The notes beneath the pieces are model-generated. The model saw only the letters and a program-made list of their open reading frames with translations, did no database searches and was not told the origin of the DNA. From NCBI GenBank assembly GCA_013214355.1, contig JABSSL010000011.1, positions 62,001 to 126,000 on the forward strand: DNA of 64,000 nt, written 5' to 3'. Source of the DNA: Saprospiraceae bacterium. GTDB taxonomy: Bacteria; Bacteroidota; Bacteroidia; Chitinophagales; Saprospiraceae. This document shows, piece by piece, positions 37,701 to 45,503 of the stretch. The position numbers and the translations under genes are program-made. Position 1 is the stretch's first letter; every line of letters starts with the position of its first letter.

Positions 37701-38104
37701 AAGACTTCTATGTCCTTTATCTTTTGCCCAGTTTTAGCGTTCCACAATTCTATACTTGTAGCATAAGAAGGTCCCTGTTCATAGGTAGCGCCGCAGTCCC
37801 TAGCGCTCACAATTCGGGTCCCATCAGAGGAGAGCGCCACCACGGAAAAGCCACCTGCCCAGGTATTTCGCTTTGCTACTGCTGCCGGATCATCCTGAAT
37901 GGTTCGGATAAGGTTTCCTGTTGTAGCCTCCCACAACTTAATGGATTTTTGACTGCTGGAGACAAAGTACTGCCCATCCAAAGAGAAAGACATGCTTTCA
38001 ATTCGGGAGCCATGTATAATGGGTAATACCAATTCCGCTTTTTGAGTCCAAGATTGGAGCGTACTCAAAAAGAAGATAGATAAGAAAATTAGACGGCGAT
38101 TCAT
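34712..38104 (-). CDS. Exported WD40-caspase (peptidase C14-like) protein
   Basis: 1,130 residues with a signal peptide (about 1-20), WD40 repeats (about 25-570, such as IESMSFSLDGQYFVSSS and IKLWEATTG), a beta-rich linker and a caspase-like domain (about 750-980). Catalytic residues are His837 (VYFAGHG) and Cys896 (LDACNSG). The domain order is shared with the 31251 gene, to which it is clearly paralogous. WD40-caspase proteins are usually intracellular conflict effectors, so export is unusual. Leader gene of the pair; the promoter should lie in 38105-38417. Confidence 0.9.
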   Translation of the reverse strand: MNRRLIFLSIFFLSTLQSWTQKAELVLPIIHGSRIESMSFSLDGQYFVSSSQKSIKLWEATTGNLIRTIQDDPAAVAKRNTWAGGFSVVALSSDGTRIVSARDCGATYEQGPSYATSIELWNAKTGQKIKDIEVFKAPTCIEELWFSNDDEYLLVSFASGTEQDYNPQEDRVTRVWNINTGKIIIERKSELGNLSTDAKQFIARKNNEIHVLDIATKNQKKYTAGDQIDQARLSADGKRLYAISKKQLLVWSTQEQRQTATYPLRLKEESYNPSFFFSADASVLTVVDFTDSGLSVRQYNCATGTVIHDQLFKTENGWGMASPDAKTLVVTPYNDVGDANSRLQTFDLTTGQIGLEFGLEDLQKTKFMLADQAAVLGDIHYLSLFAPVTYRHYVFNPRTKTMIFGDVGSVFPGPLGRVYFDMTQYACLDFSSRKELWKPAVPSDQAANAVFAEDGSLSILTKTGEMVVYDPSGKEIERFQQLPELNGELVYHRAGQKLYQVGQYDTKQVYDLKSKKLEQLTASNKPPAATAFRESSIWGIESTDDVSIRLFRKSDSTTTVATIIAIGKQDWVVATPEGLFDASPGAMKSLYYAYELELIELDQLKERYYEPGLLEKILGLEQGELRDPSKYSAVKLYPSIRATVANDELSVGLQARNGGIGKLSLFINGKEVEEDINPAKNKDVTINLQQYAKYYFPSQENRLTLRSFNAEGWLKSPATELAYTPTFSSSRGSGSSSNSSNRRTTKPSLYALIVGTADYSGSNLDLAYADKDAAAIFQALQSSGKALFNDRLDIQLLSTDKTGGGKLSSKANIKAALEAFAGKAKADDVLVVYFAGHGVTYGQAEKMQFYYLTKDIGSEDLSDPEIRNNYAISSAELTAWLTAIPAQKQVMMLDACNSGKVVESLVSKRALNSSQIRALDRMKDRTGMFVISGSAADKVSYEASQYGQGLLTYSLLQGMQMVSAGNNSYVDVMQLFQYSRDRVPVLAKGIGGIQTPMLAFPNDGSSFDIGIVNESVKIPVARVKPVFIRNVFQDENAFDDILGLGQKMSEHFKKISSRGADASYIYVDVSQFENAYSLKGRYTVNGEEVKVRGALFKGSKNLGPFEISGKKESLAQLVEDILYEVEGMVE

Positions 38105-38417
38105 GTTAGGATAGTTGAATGATTCGACAACTTACAATTTAGGCATACCTCCAGAGGTTCAGAGGGACAATTAAAGATGAGTGTTATGGTTAAAATTGAT
38201 CTACTCTGGGTGTATTCGGTTGATAAAGAGAGGTATGTGTGAGATATTTGTTCGGGAAAAAGTGATCGAGGGATCTACAAGCTACCATACTGATGGATGA
38301 GTATACTACTTGCTAAAATAACATATCCCCGGTCAAATATCGTGTGATACCCACAAAAAGTGCCTAAGGCGTTGGAATTTTCTCTGCCCTTTTCCAGTTC
38401 TAATACTTAAAAGACAA
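38105..38417. other. Divergent intergenic region
   Basis: 313 bp between divergent genes. It should contain promoters for the WD40-caspase pair (minus strand) and the GNAT gene (plus strand). No recognisable motif or gene was found. Confidence 0.4.
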
Positions 38418-38915
38418 ATGGACTTTACCCTCAGACCCTGGCAATTAAGCGACTTGGATAGTTTGGTCAAATTCGCTGACAATTTTAATATTGCCGATAA
38501 CCTCACCAATCATTTTCCTCACCCGTATACCCAAGAAAGTGGGGAAGGATTTATAGGAATGGCCTCCGAAAAAGAACCTTACCATATCTTTGCTATAGAT
38601 GTAGACGGAGAAGCTGTAGGGGCAATTGGGGTTCATCCACAAGAAGATATCTTTTGCAAGAATGCGGAAATGGGCTATTGGTTAGCAGAGCCCTTTTGGG
38701 GGAAAGGCATTATGACTGCCGCCATTCAACGCATGTTGACCTATAGTTTTAAGACCTGGGCTATTGACCGAATCTTTGCCAGACCCTTTGGCTCCAATAA
38801 AGGTTCACAAAGAGTGTTAGAGAAAGCGGGGTTTGTGCTGGAGGGGCGATTCGAAAAAACCATCTGGAAAAATGGGAGGTATGAAGATGAATTAGTGTAT
38901 GCTTTTCGGAAGTAA
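38418..38915 (+). CDS. GNAT family N-acetyltransferase (RimJ/RimL type)
   Basis: 165 residues covering a whole acetyltransferase domain. The acetyl-CoA binding segment GYWLAEPFWGKGIMTAAIQRM (about 94-114) and the C-terminal NKGSQRVLEKAGFVLEGRF (about 134-152) are typical of RimJ/RimL-like enzymes, which acetylate protein N-termini or small amines. It lies 18 bp before the NTF2-like gene and may be cotranscribed. The substrate is unknown. Confidence 0.9.
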   Translation: MDFTLRPWQLSDLDSLVKFADNFNIADNLTNHFPHPYTQESGEGFIGMASEKEPYHIFAIDVDGEAVGAIGVHPQEDIFCKNAEMGYWLAEPFWGKGIMTAAIQRMLTYSFKTWAIDRIFARPFGSNKGSQRVLEKAGFVLEGRFEKTIWKNGRYEDELVYAFRK

Positions 38916-38933
38916 GGAATCAACCCACAATAG

Positions 38934-39707
38934 ATGAATAACCGACTGTTTTACCATGAGAAGAACAAGCAAAGAAATCTCGCCACGAAAGCAGCCATTT
39001 ATGAGGTAATGGCTAAGTACTACCAAGGAGTGGAAGAGGCCAAGTTAAATCTCCTAGATGAGGTGTTCCATCCGGCTTGGGCCATGCGGGATAATGATGT
39101 ACCTAAAAGAGATCAAATCCATGTCGAAGATAAGCCGGCCTTCATTCAGCGTGTTCGCCAACATGGCCCTTACCAAGATTATGCAGCTGATCGCTTCATG
39201 GCAGAACTGAGATGGTTTGGGGCAGGGTGGGCTTTTGTGCAAATCATGAAAACGACAAGTGGAAATTCCACGCTCTTTTTTCTGCTGAAAACCGAAGGTA
39301 GTTGGTTAATCATGGATAAAATTTGGATCAATACAGCAGGTGAACCAACGCAAAACCTGGCTACTATCTCTGAATATAGAGTGATCGAGAATCTACTCCT
39401 TACTTACCAGGATGCGATGCAGGGCTCCCATGAACAATACCTTCAACAATTGCTAGATAAGCAATGGGATACCAAATATTTGACTAGCGGAGGAAACTTG
39501 TCTGCCGACTCTCGAATTGACTTCTTTAACAACCTCTCTGCAGCCAAGCCTGATCTAGCTGAGGTAACGGCCATCCATCTCTTTCAATCTAAGCTAGCGA
39601 TTGTACAGGCCAAAGGCAAAGACCACCAATTCACTTCCTTTTTTGTCCTATATCATATCGAGGAATCCTGGAAGATGGCCTGTGAGCGGCGGGTGTACCA
39701 GGCCTGA
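38934..39707 (+). CDS. NTF2-like (SnoaL/lumazine-binding type) two-domain protein
   Basis: 257 residues made of two tandem NTF2-like folds (about 20-125 and 145-255). The first has the typical helix and sheet of YYQGVEEAKLNLLDEVFHP and WRRAWAF-like strands; the second repeats the pattern (LLTYQDAMQGSHEQYLQQLL). Members often bind small molecules or act as mild enzymes. No signal peptide. No metal or catalytic motif is visible. It follows the GNAT gene by 18 bp. Confidence 0.75.
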   Translation: MNNRLFYHEKNKQRNLATKAAIYEVMAKYYQGVEEAKLNLLDEVFHPAWAMRDNDVPKRDQIHVEDKPAFIQRVRQHGPYQDYAADRFMAELRWFGAGWAFVQIMKTTSGNSTLFFLLKTEGSWLIMDKIWINTAGEPTQNLATISEYRVIENLLLTYQDAMQGSHEQYLQQLLDKQWDTKYLTSGGNLSADSRIDFFNNLSAAKPDLAEVTAIHLFQSKLAIVQAKGKDHQFTSFFVLYHIEESWKMACERRVYQA

Positions 39708-39749
39708 ATTTTCACAATCAGCGATATGGGCAATCAACTATAACTTAGT

Positions 39750-39784
39750 GTTCGTTTTCGAACAATAAATGTTCAAACTTGAAC
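39750..39784 (+). promoter_or_regulatory. Tandem inverted-repeat operator
   Basis: Two 14-bp dyads, GTTCGTTTTCGAAC (39750-39763) and GTTCAAACTTGAAC (39771-39784), share the form GTTC-N6-GAAC. Their centres are 21 bp apart, two helical turns. They lie 73 bp before the ATG of the ABC permease gene, where a regulator of that gene would bind. The matching regulator is not obvious in the window. Confidence 0.65.
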
Positions 39785-39856
39785 GCGTTTTTGCTTCTCG
39801 TGTTTGTATAAGGTTTTGTAAATGTAGGTGTTATCTTCTTGGAATAACTTTTGCTG

Positions 39857-42319
39857 ATGATGAGGAAGAAATCACCAAAAGAAACCGGTATGTGGTATAA
39901 CTACGTTAAAATTGCGCTGAGAAGTTTACGAAAATTCAAGGGGTATGCCAGTATCAATATATTTGGTCTGGCGATTGGTTTAGCCTGTTGTCTGTTGATA
40001 ATTCAGTATCTGCGGGATGAATGGAAGGTGGATAAACATCATGATAATGGAGGTGAAATTCATCGTATAGCGACAGAATTCATTATAGGAAATACCGCTG
40101 ATCAAACGGCGACTACACCCTCTCCCTTAGCGGCGGCCATACGCGCAGATTTTCCTGAAGTAGTGCAGAGTGCAAGATTGATAAAGGCACCGAATGTAGA
40201 CAAATACTTACTCAAGTATGAGGACCGGGCCTACTTTGAGGAAAAAGGGATTTATGCGGATAGTACTTTATTCCAGATATTGACCTATGATTTTGTAGCA
40301 GGAGATCCGGCCCATGCCTTGGATCAACCGATGTCCATCGTATTGTCTACTTCTATCGCTGAAAAGCTGTTTGCAGCGGTAAACCCAATTGGACAATCGA
40401 TAAAAGTCGAGAGCCTTTGGGGAGATGAGCTGTATGAAGTGACTGGGGTGTTTGATCCTAGCACCTACTCGTCACATATTGATGCAGAATTCTTTTTGTC
40501 TATGAATAGTGGAGCCTTAGGGCGTCGCTTTTACCGCCTGCAGGAGTGGGGCGGCAATAATCTCTTTTACACCTACCTGCAATTACAACCTGGCACGGAT
40601 AGAACGGCTTTTGAAGCCAAGCTGCCAGCTTGGTTGGAAGGATATGCCGGGGACCGTTTACGACAGATGGGATTCAGCAAACGGCATTTCCTAGAACCGG
40701 TGGAGGATATTTATCTCCATTCTGATGTGGCTTTACAGCCAGGACCTACTGGCGATATTGCGTACTTCTACATACTAGGCTCCATTGCCTTGTTTATCCT
40801 CTTGATCGCCTGCATTAACTTCATGAATCTGGCGACGGCGAAGGCAACCGTACGTTCTCAGGAAGTGGGGGTGAGGAAGGTTATCGGCGCCTCTCGATCT
40901 TCTCTTTTTGGCCAATTTATGAGTGAAGCTTTTGTCTATACCTCCATGGCGGTTGGGGTGGCCTTTCTAGTGGCTGAAGTATTTCTACCGGTTTTTAATA
41001 AAATGCTAGGTAAAGCATTGCATCTGAACATGCTGCAAGATCCGGTGGTATTAATCATTCTCGTCGGCTTTGTCCTGCTAACAACATTGGTGGCAGGCAG
41101 TTATCCAGCGCTGTATTTATCATCCTTTCAGCCCACTAAGATCTTTAGAAGTAGTATCCATGATCGCTTTTCTGCCCAAAATATCCGTAAGGGGCTGGTG
41201 GTGCTGCAGTTCATTATCTCGATTGCGCTTATCCAAGGGGTGATTGTGATCAATGAACAAATGAACTACGTTCAGAATAAAAATCTTGGATTTAATCCGG
41301 AGCAGAAACTCTTGGTGCCCCTTAATAGCCCTAATTCCTACGAAAATTTTTACACCCTAAAAGAAGAAGTATTGAGAGACAGCCGAGTGATCAATGCTTC
41401 TGGTGTATCCAGCTACCCTGGGAGTACGAATGTGGAGGATATGATCATGTTTGGAGAAGGTAAAACGGCCGATGAAGGGCAGCAGGGCTATATGACCTTT
41501 ATTGAGCCTGACTATTTAGATCTGATGGAGTTCGAACTGTTGGAGGGGCGTTTGTTCAGTTATGACCATTTGTCCGATACCTTGAACTCGATTATCGTCA
41601 ACGAAAAATTAGCAAAGAACTTAGGATATACGACCGAGACGGCGGTAGGACGGAAGATGTTCTACGAGTGGGGAGCGGACCGATATGACTTCACCATCGT
41701 TGGAGTAGTCAAAGATTTTCACACCAAGTCTTTACACACCCCCATTGAAGCACAGAGTTTCTTCTTTAATCCAGATAATGCACACAATTATTTGATTGCC
41801 AATGTCGAAAGCAAGGACCTTCCAGGCTTGCTACAATCGATGGAGAGTAGCTGGGGAAAAGTGAATCCTGAAGAGCCTTTCCAATATTATTTCTTGGATC
41901 AGCAGTTACAGCAAAACTATCAGGCCGACCAGCGGCTAGGTAAATTGATATTGTGGGGTACCTTCCTGGCTATTTTCATCTCTTGCTTGGGATTATTGGG
42001 GCTAGCCACCTTTGCCGCAGAGCGTCGCTTGAAGGAGATTGGTGTGCGTAAGGTCCTGGGAGCTTCGGTGCCCAACATCATCGGTCTGCTAACCAAGGAC
42101 TTTTTGTATTTAGTTTTAATTGCACTAATTATTGCTTCCCCGGTGGCGTGGTATGCCATGAATAAGTGGTTCCAGAATTTCCATTATCATGTCGACATGC
42201 CCGTGTGGGCCTACGTGGCTGGAGGTGTCATGGCCATCATAATTGCGCTGGCTACTACCTTGTGGCAAGGTTTACGAGCGGCCAGGATAAATCCGATTCA
42301 ATCGCTTCGAACAGAATAA
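39857..42319 (+). CDS. ABC transporter permease, FtsX/MacB type
   Basis: 820 residues from the ATG at 39857. An N-terminal helix (about 29-50, with SINIFGLAIGLACCLLIIQY) precedes a large MacB-like periplasmic domain. Helices near 300, 350 and 400 form the first FtsX domain (VRSQEVGVRKVIGASRS), a second periplasmic domain follows, and a final FtsX domain ends the protein (about 690-815, RRLKEIGVRKVLGASVP). It is a single-chain permease of the type common in Bacteroidota; an ATPase gene is not in the window. The gene is preceded by a tandem operator and followed by a terminator. Confidence 0.88.
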   Translation: MMRKKSPKETGMWYNYVKIALRSLRKFKGYASINIFGLAIGLACCLLIIQYLRDEWKVDKHHDNGGEIHRIATEFIIGNTADQTATTPSPLAAAIRADFPEVVQSARLIKAPNVDKYLLKYEDRAYFEEKGIYADSTLFQILTYDFVAGDPAHALDQPMSIVLSTSIAEKLFAAVNPIGQSIKVESLWGDELYEVTGVFDPSTYSSHIDAEFFLSMNSGALGRRFYRLQEWGGNNLFYTYLQLQPGTDRTAFEAKLPAWLEGYAGDRLRQMGFSKRHFLEPVEDIYLHSDVALQPGPTGDIAYFYILGSIALFILLIACINFMNLATAKATVRSQEVGVRKVIGASRSSLFGQFMSEAFVYTSMAVGVAFLVAEVFLPVFNKMLGKALHLNMLQDPVVLIILVGFVLLTTLVAGSYPALYLSSFQPTKIFRSSIHDRFSAQNIRKGLVVLQFIISIALIQGVIVINEQMNYVQNKNLGFNPEQKLLVPLNSPNSYENFYTLKEEVLRDSRVINASGVSSYPGSTNVEDMIMFGEGKTADEGQQGYMTFIEPDYLDLMEFELLEGRLFSYDHLSDTLNSIIVNEKLAKNLGYTTETAVGRKMFYEWGADRYDFTIVGVVKDFHTKSLHTPIEAQSFFFNPDNAHNYLIANVESKDLPGLLQSMESSWGKVNPEEPFQYYFLDQQLQQNYQADQRLGKLILWGTFLAIFISCLGLLGLATFAAERRLKEIGVRKVLGASVPNIIGLLTKDFLYLVLIALIIASPVAWYAMNKWFQNFHYHVDMPVWAYVAGGVMAIIIALATTLWQGLRAARINPIQSLRTE

Positions 42320-42338
42320 CATAGTATTCGATAAATAC

Positions 42339-42370
42339 GAAAGCTCTTCCTGCCGGGAAGGGCTTTTTTT
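42339..42370 (+). terminator. Rho-independent terminator
   Basis: Stem AAAGCTCTTCC / GGAAGGGCTTT with a short loop, followed by a run of seven T. It ends the ABC permease transcript 20 bp past its stop. Confidence 0.75.
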
Positions 42371-42414
42371 ATGCGTAGCAAGCCCTATCTTCACGGCGTC
42401 TAATCCTTTGTATT

Positions 42415-42990
42415 ATGGTAGAATTTTTGATGGAACAGCACCGCTTATCCGCTTCGCAAGCCCGTAGTTTCGAGCTGCTGTTTCAACCCATTCAATTGAG
42501 GAAGAGGGAGCGATTTATTGAGGCGGGGGAGCTTTGCAATAAGGTTGGCTATCTTGAGACTGGCGTGCTAAAGTGTGTATATGTAAAAGGGGAGCAAGAG
42601 GTAGTGGATGAGTTCGTTTTCCCTAAATCAATGGTGACCTCTTATCGGAGTTTCATTACCTCTACACCTTCTCGGAAGGCTATTGTTGCCCTTAATGACT
42701 GCCATTTGCGAGTAGCCCAAAAAGAGGCTATTGAAGTCTTAGCACGCCAAAACCCCTTTGTGGAAAGTCTATCCAGAAAGATAACCGAAAAGCATTATCT
42801 AGCCGTTCATGACAAGTTGGAGAGCTTCCGTCTGGATGATGCCAGTACTAGATACCTTCAACTGCTCCAAAGTGCCCCTCAGCTGGTTCTGCAACTTCCT
42901 CAATACGAGTTGGCCTCCTATTTGAATATCAGTCCCGAAACCTTGAGTCGGATCCGCAGGCGCCTAGCATCACGCCCCTCATTTTCTTGA
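42415..42990 (+). CDS. Crp/Fnr family transcriptional regulator
   Basis: 191 residues: a cyclic-nucleotide-binding-type beta-roll (about 20-115, with RFIEAGELCNKVGYLETGVLK) and a C-terminal winged helix (about 145-187, LPQYELASYLNISPETLSRI). There are no Fe-S cysteine clusters, so it is unlike Fnr itself. The gene is close to the DUF1330 gene (60 bp) in the same direction. Ligand unknown. Confidence 0.87.
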   Translation: MVEFLMEQHRLSASQARSFELLFQPIQLRKRERFIEAGELCNKVGYLETGVLKCVYVKGEQEVVDEFVFPKSMVTSYRSFITSTPSRKAIVALNDCHLRVAQKEAIEVLARQNPFVESLSRKITEKHYLAVHDKLESFRLDDASTRYLQLLQSAPQLVLQLPQYELASYLNISPETLSRIRRRLASRPSFS

Positions 42991-43050
42991 CTTGCGTCAA
43001 TATCTTTTTTCCAAAATATGATGCAACTTGGTTCTACATAAAACTTAATA

Positions 43051-43467
43051 ATGGAAGGACAAACATTTTTAGCAGCTACTCAAGCTGCTGGTAAAGCATT
43101 TTTTATGCGTCAAATTCAGGGGCCGGTCGTGATGCTAAATTTATTGCGCTATCGCGAAACAGCAGATTACACAGCGCAGGAAGAACTGGCTCCTAGTGAA
43201 CCGATCTCTGGAGAAGCGGCCTACAAAGCCTACATGGATCATACCCTACCTTTTTTGGATGAGCTGGGGAGTGAAGTACTCTTTTTTGGCAAGGGGGGGC
43301 CTTGGTTAATTGGTCCCGAGGCGGAGCAATGGGATGCAGTATTGCTAGTTAAACATCCTTCGGCCGCAGAGTTCTTGTCCTTTGCACAGAATGAAGCTTA
43401 TCTCCGTGGCGCTGGACATCGCACGGCAGCCTTGCTAGATTCACGCCTTTTACCGATTGAGCAGTAG
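43051..43467 (+). CDS. DUF1330-type ABM-fold protein
   Basis: 138 residues with the DUF1330 signature (GPVVMLNLLRYRETADY, AYKAYMDHTLPFLDELGS and DAVLLVKHPSAAEFLSFAQN). The fold is a small alpha/beta barrel dimer (ABM superfamily), like enzymes of small-molecule oxidation, but catalysis is uncertain. It follows the Crp/Fnr gene and could belong to its transcript. Confidence 0.85.
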   Translation: MEGQTFLAATQAAGKAFFMRQIQGPVVMLNLLRYRETADYTAQEELAPSEPISGEAAYKAYMDHTLPFLDELGSEVLFFGKGGPWLIGPEAEQWDAVLLVKHPSAAEFLSFAQNEAYLRGAGHRTAALLDSRLLPIEQ

Positions 43468-43642
43468 CCCTAGTCCTTGTATTAAATACTTTTCGAGCGG
43501 GAGCGAAAGTTTTTCGAAAGAAGAGCATCTATATAGCTAGGTCATGATGGGATCTAGCCCTGAATGAATGTAACATTTAGGGTAATAATCCTTTAAACCT
43601 ATCAAACATAGACTTGTCCAAGGTGATAAAAACAATAATCCT

Positions 43643-45445
43643 ATGCGAAGGCTAATCCTGCTATGCTTATACCTGATATGCGTAACTCTTAATGCACAAG
43701 AGCAACCCAATGTCATTTTATTTCTGACCGATGACCAAGGTTGGGGCGGCACCTCTCTGCAGATGCTTCCTGATCGACTAAATTCCAAAAGTGACTATTA
43801 CCTCACTCCTCGCTTAGAGGCTTTTGCCCAAGAGGGAATGACCTTTTCCCAGGCTTATGCCCCAGCAGCTAAGTGTTCGCCTACGCGATGTAGCATCCTT
43901 ACAGGAAAATCCACCGCTCGCTCTGGTTTTACCTATACGGATAATAGTATAGCTGACGATACCCGGCTAATAGAGGGGACTACGCTAAGACAAGTCCCGA
44001 CCGCAGATACCTTATTATCAGAGTGGCTGAAATTGTATGACCCGTCTTATTTGACGGCTCATTTTGGCAAGTGGCATATACAAGGTGGTGGACCATCGGC
44101 TCATGGCTTTGATCGTTCGGATGGAGAGACCTCCAATGCACAAGGTGATCAAGGAGGCCTAGTTCAAAATGATCCAAAGAAGGCTTTTAGTTTGGTGGAT
44201 TCAGCCATTTCCGTGATGCAAGATGCCGTTGCGGATGATCGACCTTTCTACATTCAGCTTTCTCACTACGCGCCCCACACCCCTAAAGAAACACGGCAAA
44301 GCACCCTTTTGGAATGGGAAAACCAGAGTTTACACCCATTAGGGCAGCGGCATGATGATCCTGAGTTTGGAGCTATGACTAGTGACCTGGATGTGGCCTT
44401 TGGGCAGTTATTGGATGAGGTAGAAGCTATGGGCTTAAAAGGGAAAACCTACATTATTTATATGTCGGATAACGGAGGACAAGGTAATAATCGACCCTTG
44501 CAAGGGGGGAAGAACTCTTGCTTTGAAGGGGGGATTCGAGTTCCTATGGTAGTAGCGGGTCCAAATATCCAAGCTAATGTATACAACAACCAAGCTGTGA
44601 TCGGCTACGATTTTTATCCGACGATTATCGATTGGGTGCAAGGGAATATGAATGGTGCTCCAAGGGAATTGGACGGAGTAAGCATTCGTCCTACTCTGGA
44701 AGGGGGCGAGGCGGTTGCTTTGAATCGTAATGATAAGGAAGTTATATTTCATTCTCCACATTACAATCCTAATAAGAATGTACCGCCGCAATCTGCCTTG
44801 GTGGATGGGAAATATAAGCTTCTCGTAGCCTATGAAACGGATGAATTGTTGCTATTTGACCTAGAGAATGATTTAGGAGAATCTAATGATATCGCGGATC
44901 AGGAACCCACGATTTTCATGGATCTACGTGTCCGGCTACGAGATTATCTAAAGGAGGTAAATGCCGTTATGGTCACCCTAAACCCCGATCACTCCAGCGT
45001 ACCTGGAAACTTGCCTGATGCAGATCAAGATGGGTTGCCAGACGAGTGGGAGTGGCGCGAACTACTAACCGTAAAATATGGCCCACAGGATGATCCGGAT
45101 AGTGATGGAAAGTTGAATGCGATGGAATGGGAGCAGGGGACAGATCCCTATCGTGCTGAGCCTACTGCCGTGGAGGAGCAATGGGCTGAAACGGAGATGA
45201 TGTTTCGCTTGCGTTCCGCTAATCCCATTGAAGAAGATTTGCGAATTCATATTCTACCTGGATATCATTCCAAGAACATACAATTGCGTATCATTGATAG
45301 TGAAGGTAAATTGGTTGCACGACGCGAAACAAAGGGACACAATGCTCTCCAGATTAGCGCTAATTGGCCTGCTGGTTGGTATAGCTTGGAAGCTTTGGAT
45401 CAACAGACAAGATCTCGTCAACAGCTTTCCCTATTAAAGCAGTGA
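43643..45445 (+). CDS. Sulfatase with calcium-repeat and T9SS-type C-terminus
   Basis: 600 residues: signal peptide (about 1-19), sulfatase domain (about 22-440) with metal-binding VILFLTDDQGWGG and the formylglycine motif CSPTR at Cys78, plus HFGKWH and SDNGGQGNNR. Calcium-binding-type repeats follow (DADQDGLPDEWEW, about 458-470; DPDSDGKLNAMEW), and a C-terminal region (about 530-600) resembles a sorting domain. It hydrolyses sulphate esters, probably of a polysaccharide, at the cell surface. No formylglycine-generating enzyme gene is in the window. Confidence 0.88.
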   Translation: MRRLILLCLYLICVTLNAQEQPNVILFLTDDQGWGGTSLQMLPDRLNSKSDYYLTPRLEAFAQEGMTFSQAYAPAAKCSPTRCSILTGKSTARSGFTYTDNSIADDTRLIEGTTLRQVPTADTLLSEWLKLYDPSYLTAHFGKWHIQGGGPSAHGFDRSDGETSNAQGDQGGLVQNDPKKAFSLVDSAISVMQDAVADDRPFYIQLSHYAPHTPKETRQSTLLEWENQSLHPLGQRHDDPEFGAMTSDLDVAFGQLLDEVEAMGLKGKTYIIYMSDNGGQGNNRPLQGGKNSCFEGGIRVPMVVAGPNIQANVYNNQAVIGYDFYPTIIDWVQGNMNGAPRELDGVSIRPTLEGGEAVALNRNDKEVIFHSPHYNPNKNVPPQSALVDGKYKLLVAYETDELLLFDLENDLGESNDIADQEPTIFMDLRVRLRDYLKEVNAVMVTLNPDHSSVPGNLPDADQDGLPDEWEWRELLTVKYGPQDDPDSDGKLNAMEWEQGTDPYRAEPTAVEEQWAETEMMFRLRSANPIEEDLRIHILPGYHSKNIQLRIIDSEGKLVARRETKGHNALQISANWPAGWYSLEALDQQTRSRQQLSLLKQ

Positions 45446-45453
45446 GCCAATGG

Positions 45454-45487
45454 CCTTGTCAAGCCTTATGTGGAAGGCTTTACAAGG
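45454..45487. terminator. Convergent-gene hairpin
   Basis: CCTTGT-C-AAGCCTT pairs with AAGGCTT-T-ACAAGG around a short loop, between the plus-strand sulfatase gene and the minus-strand amidohydrolase gene. It has no T run of note and could serve both. Confidence 0.5.
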
Positions 45488-45503
45488 TACAGTAGTTCAA
45501 TGC

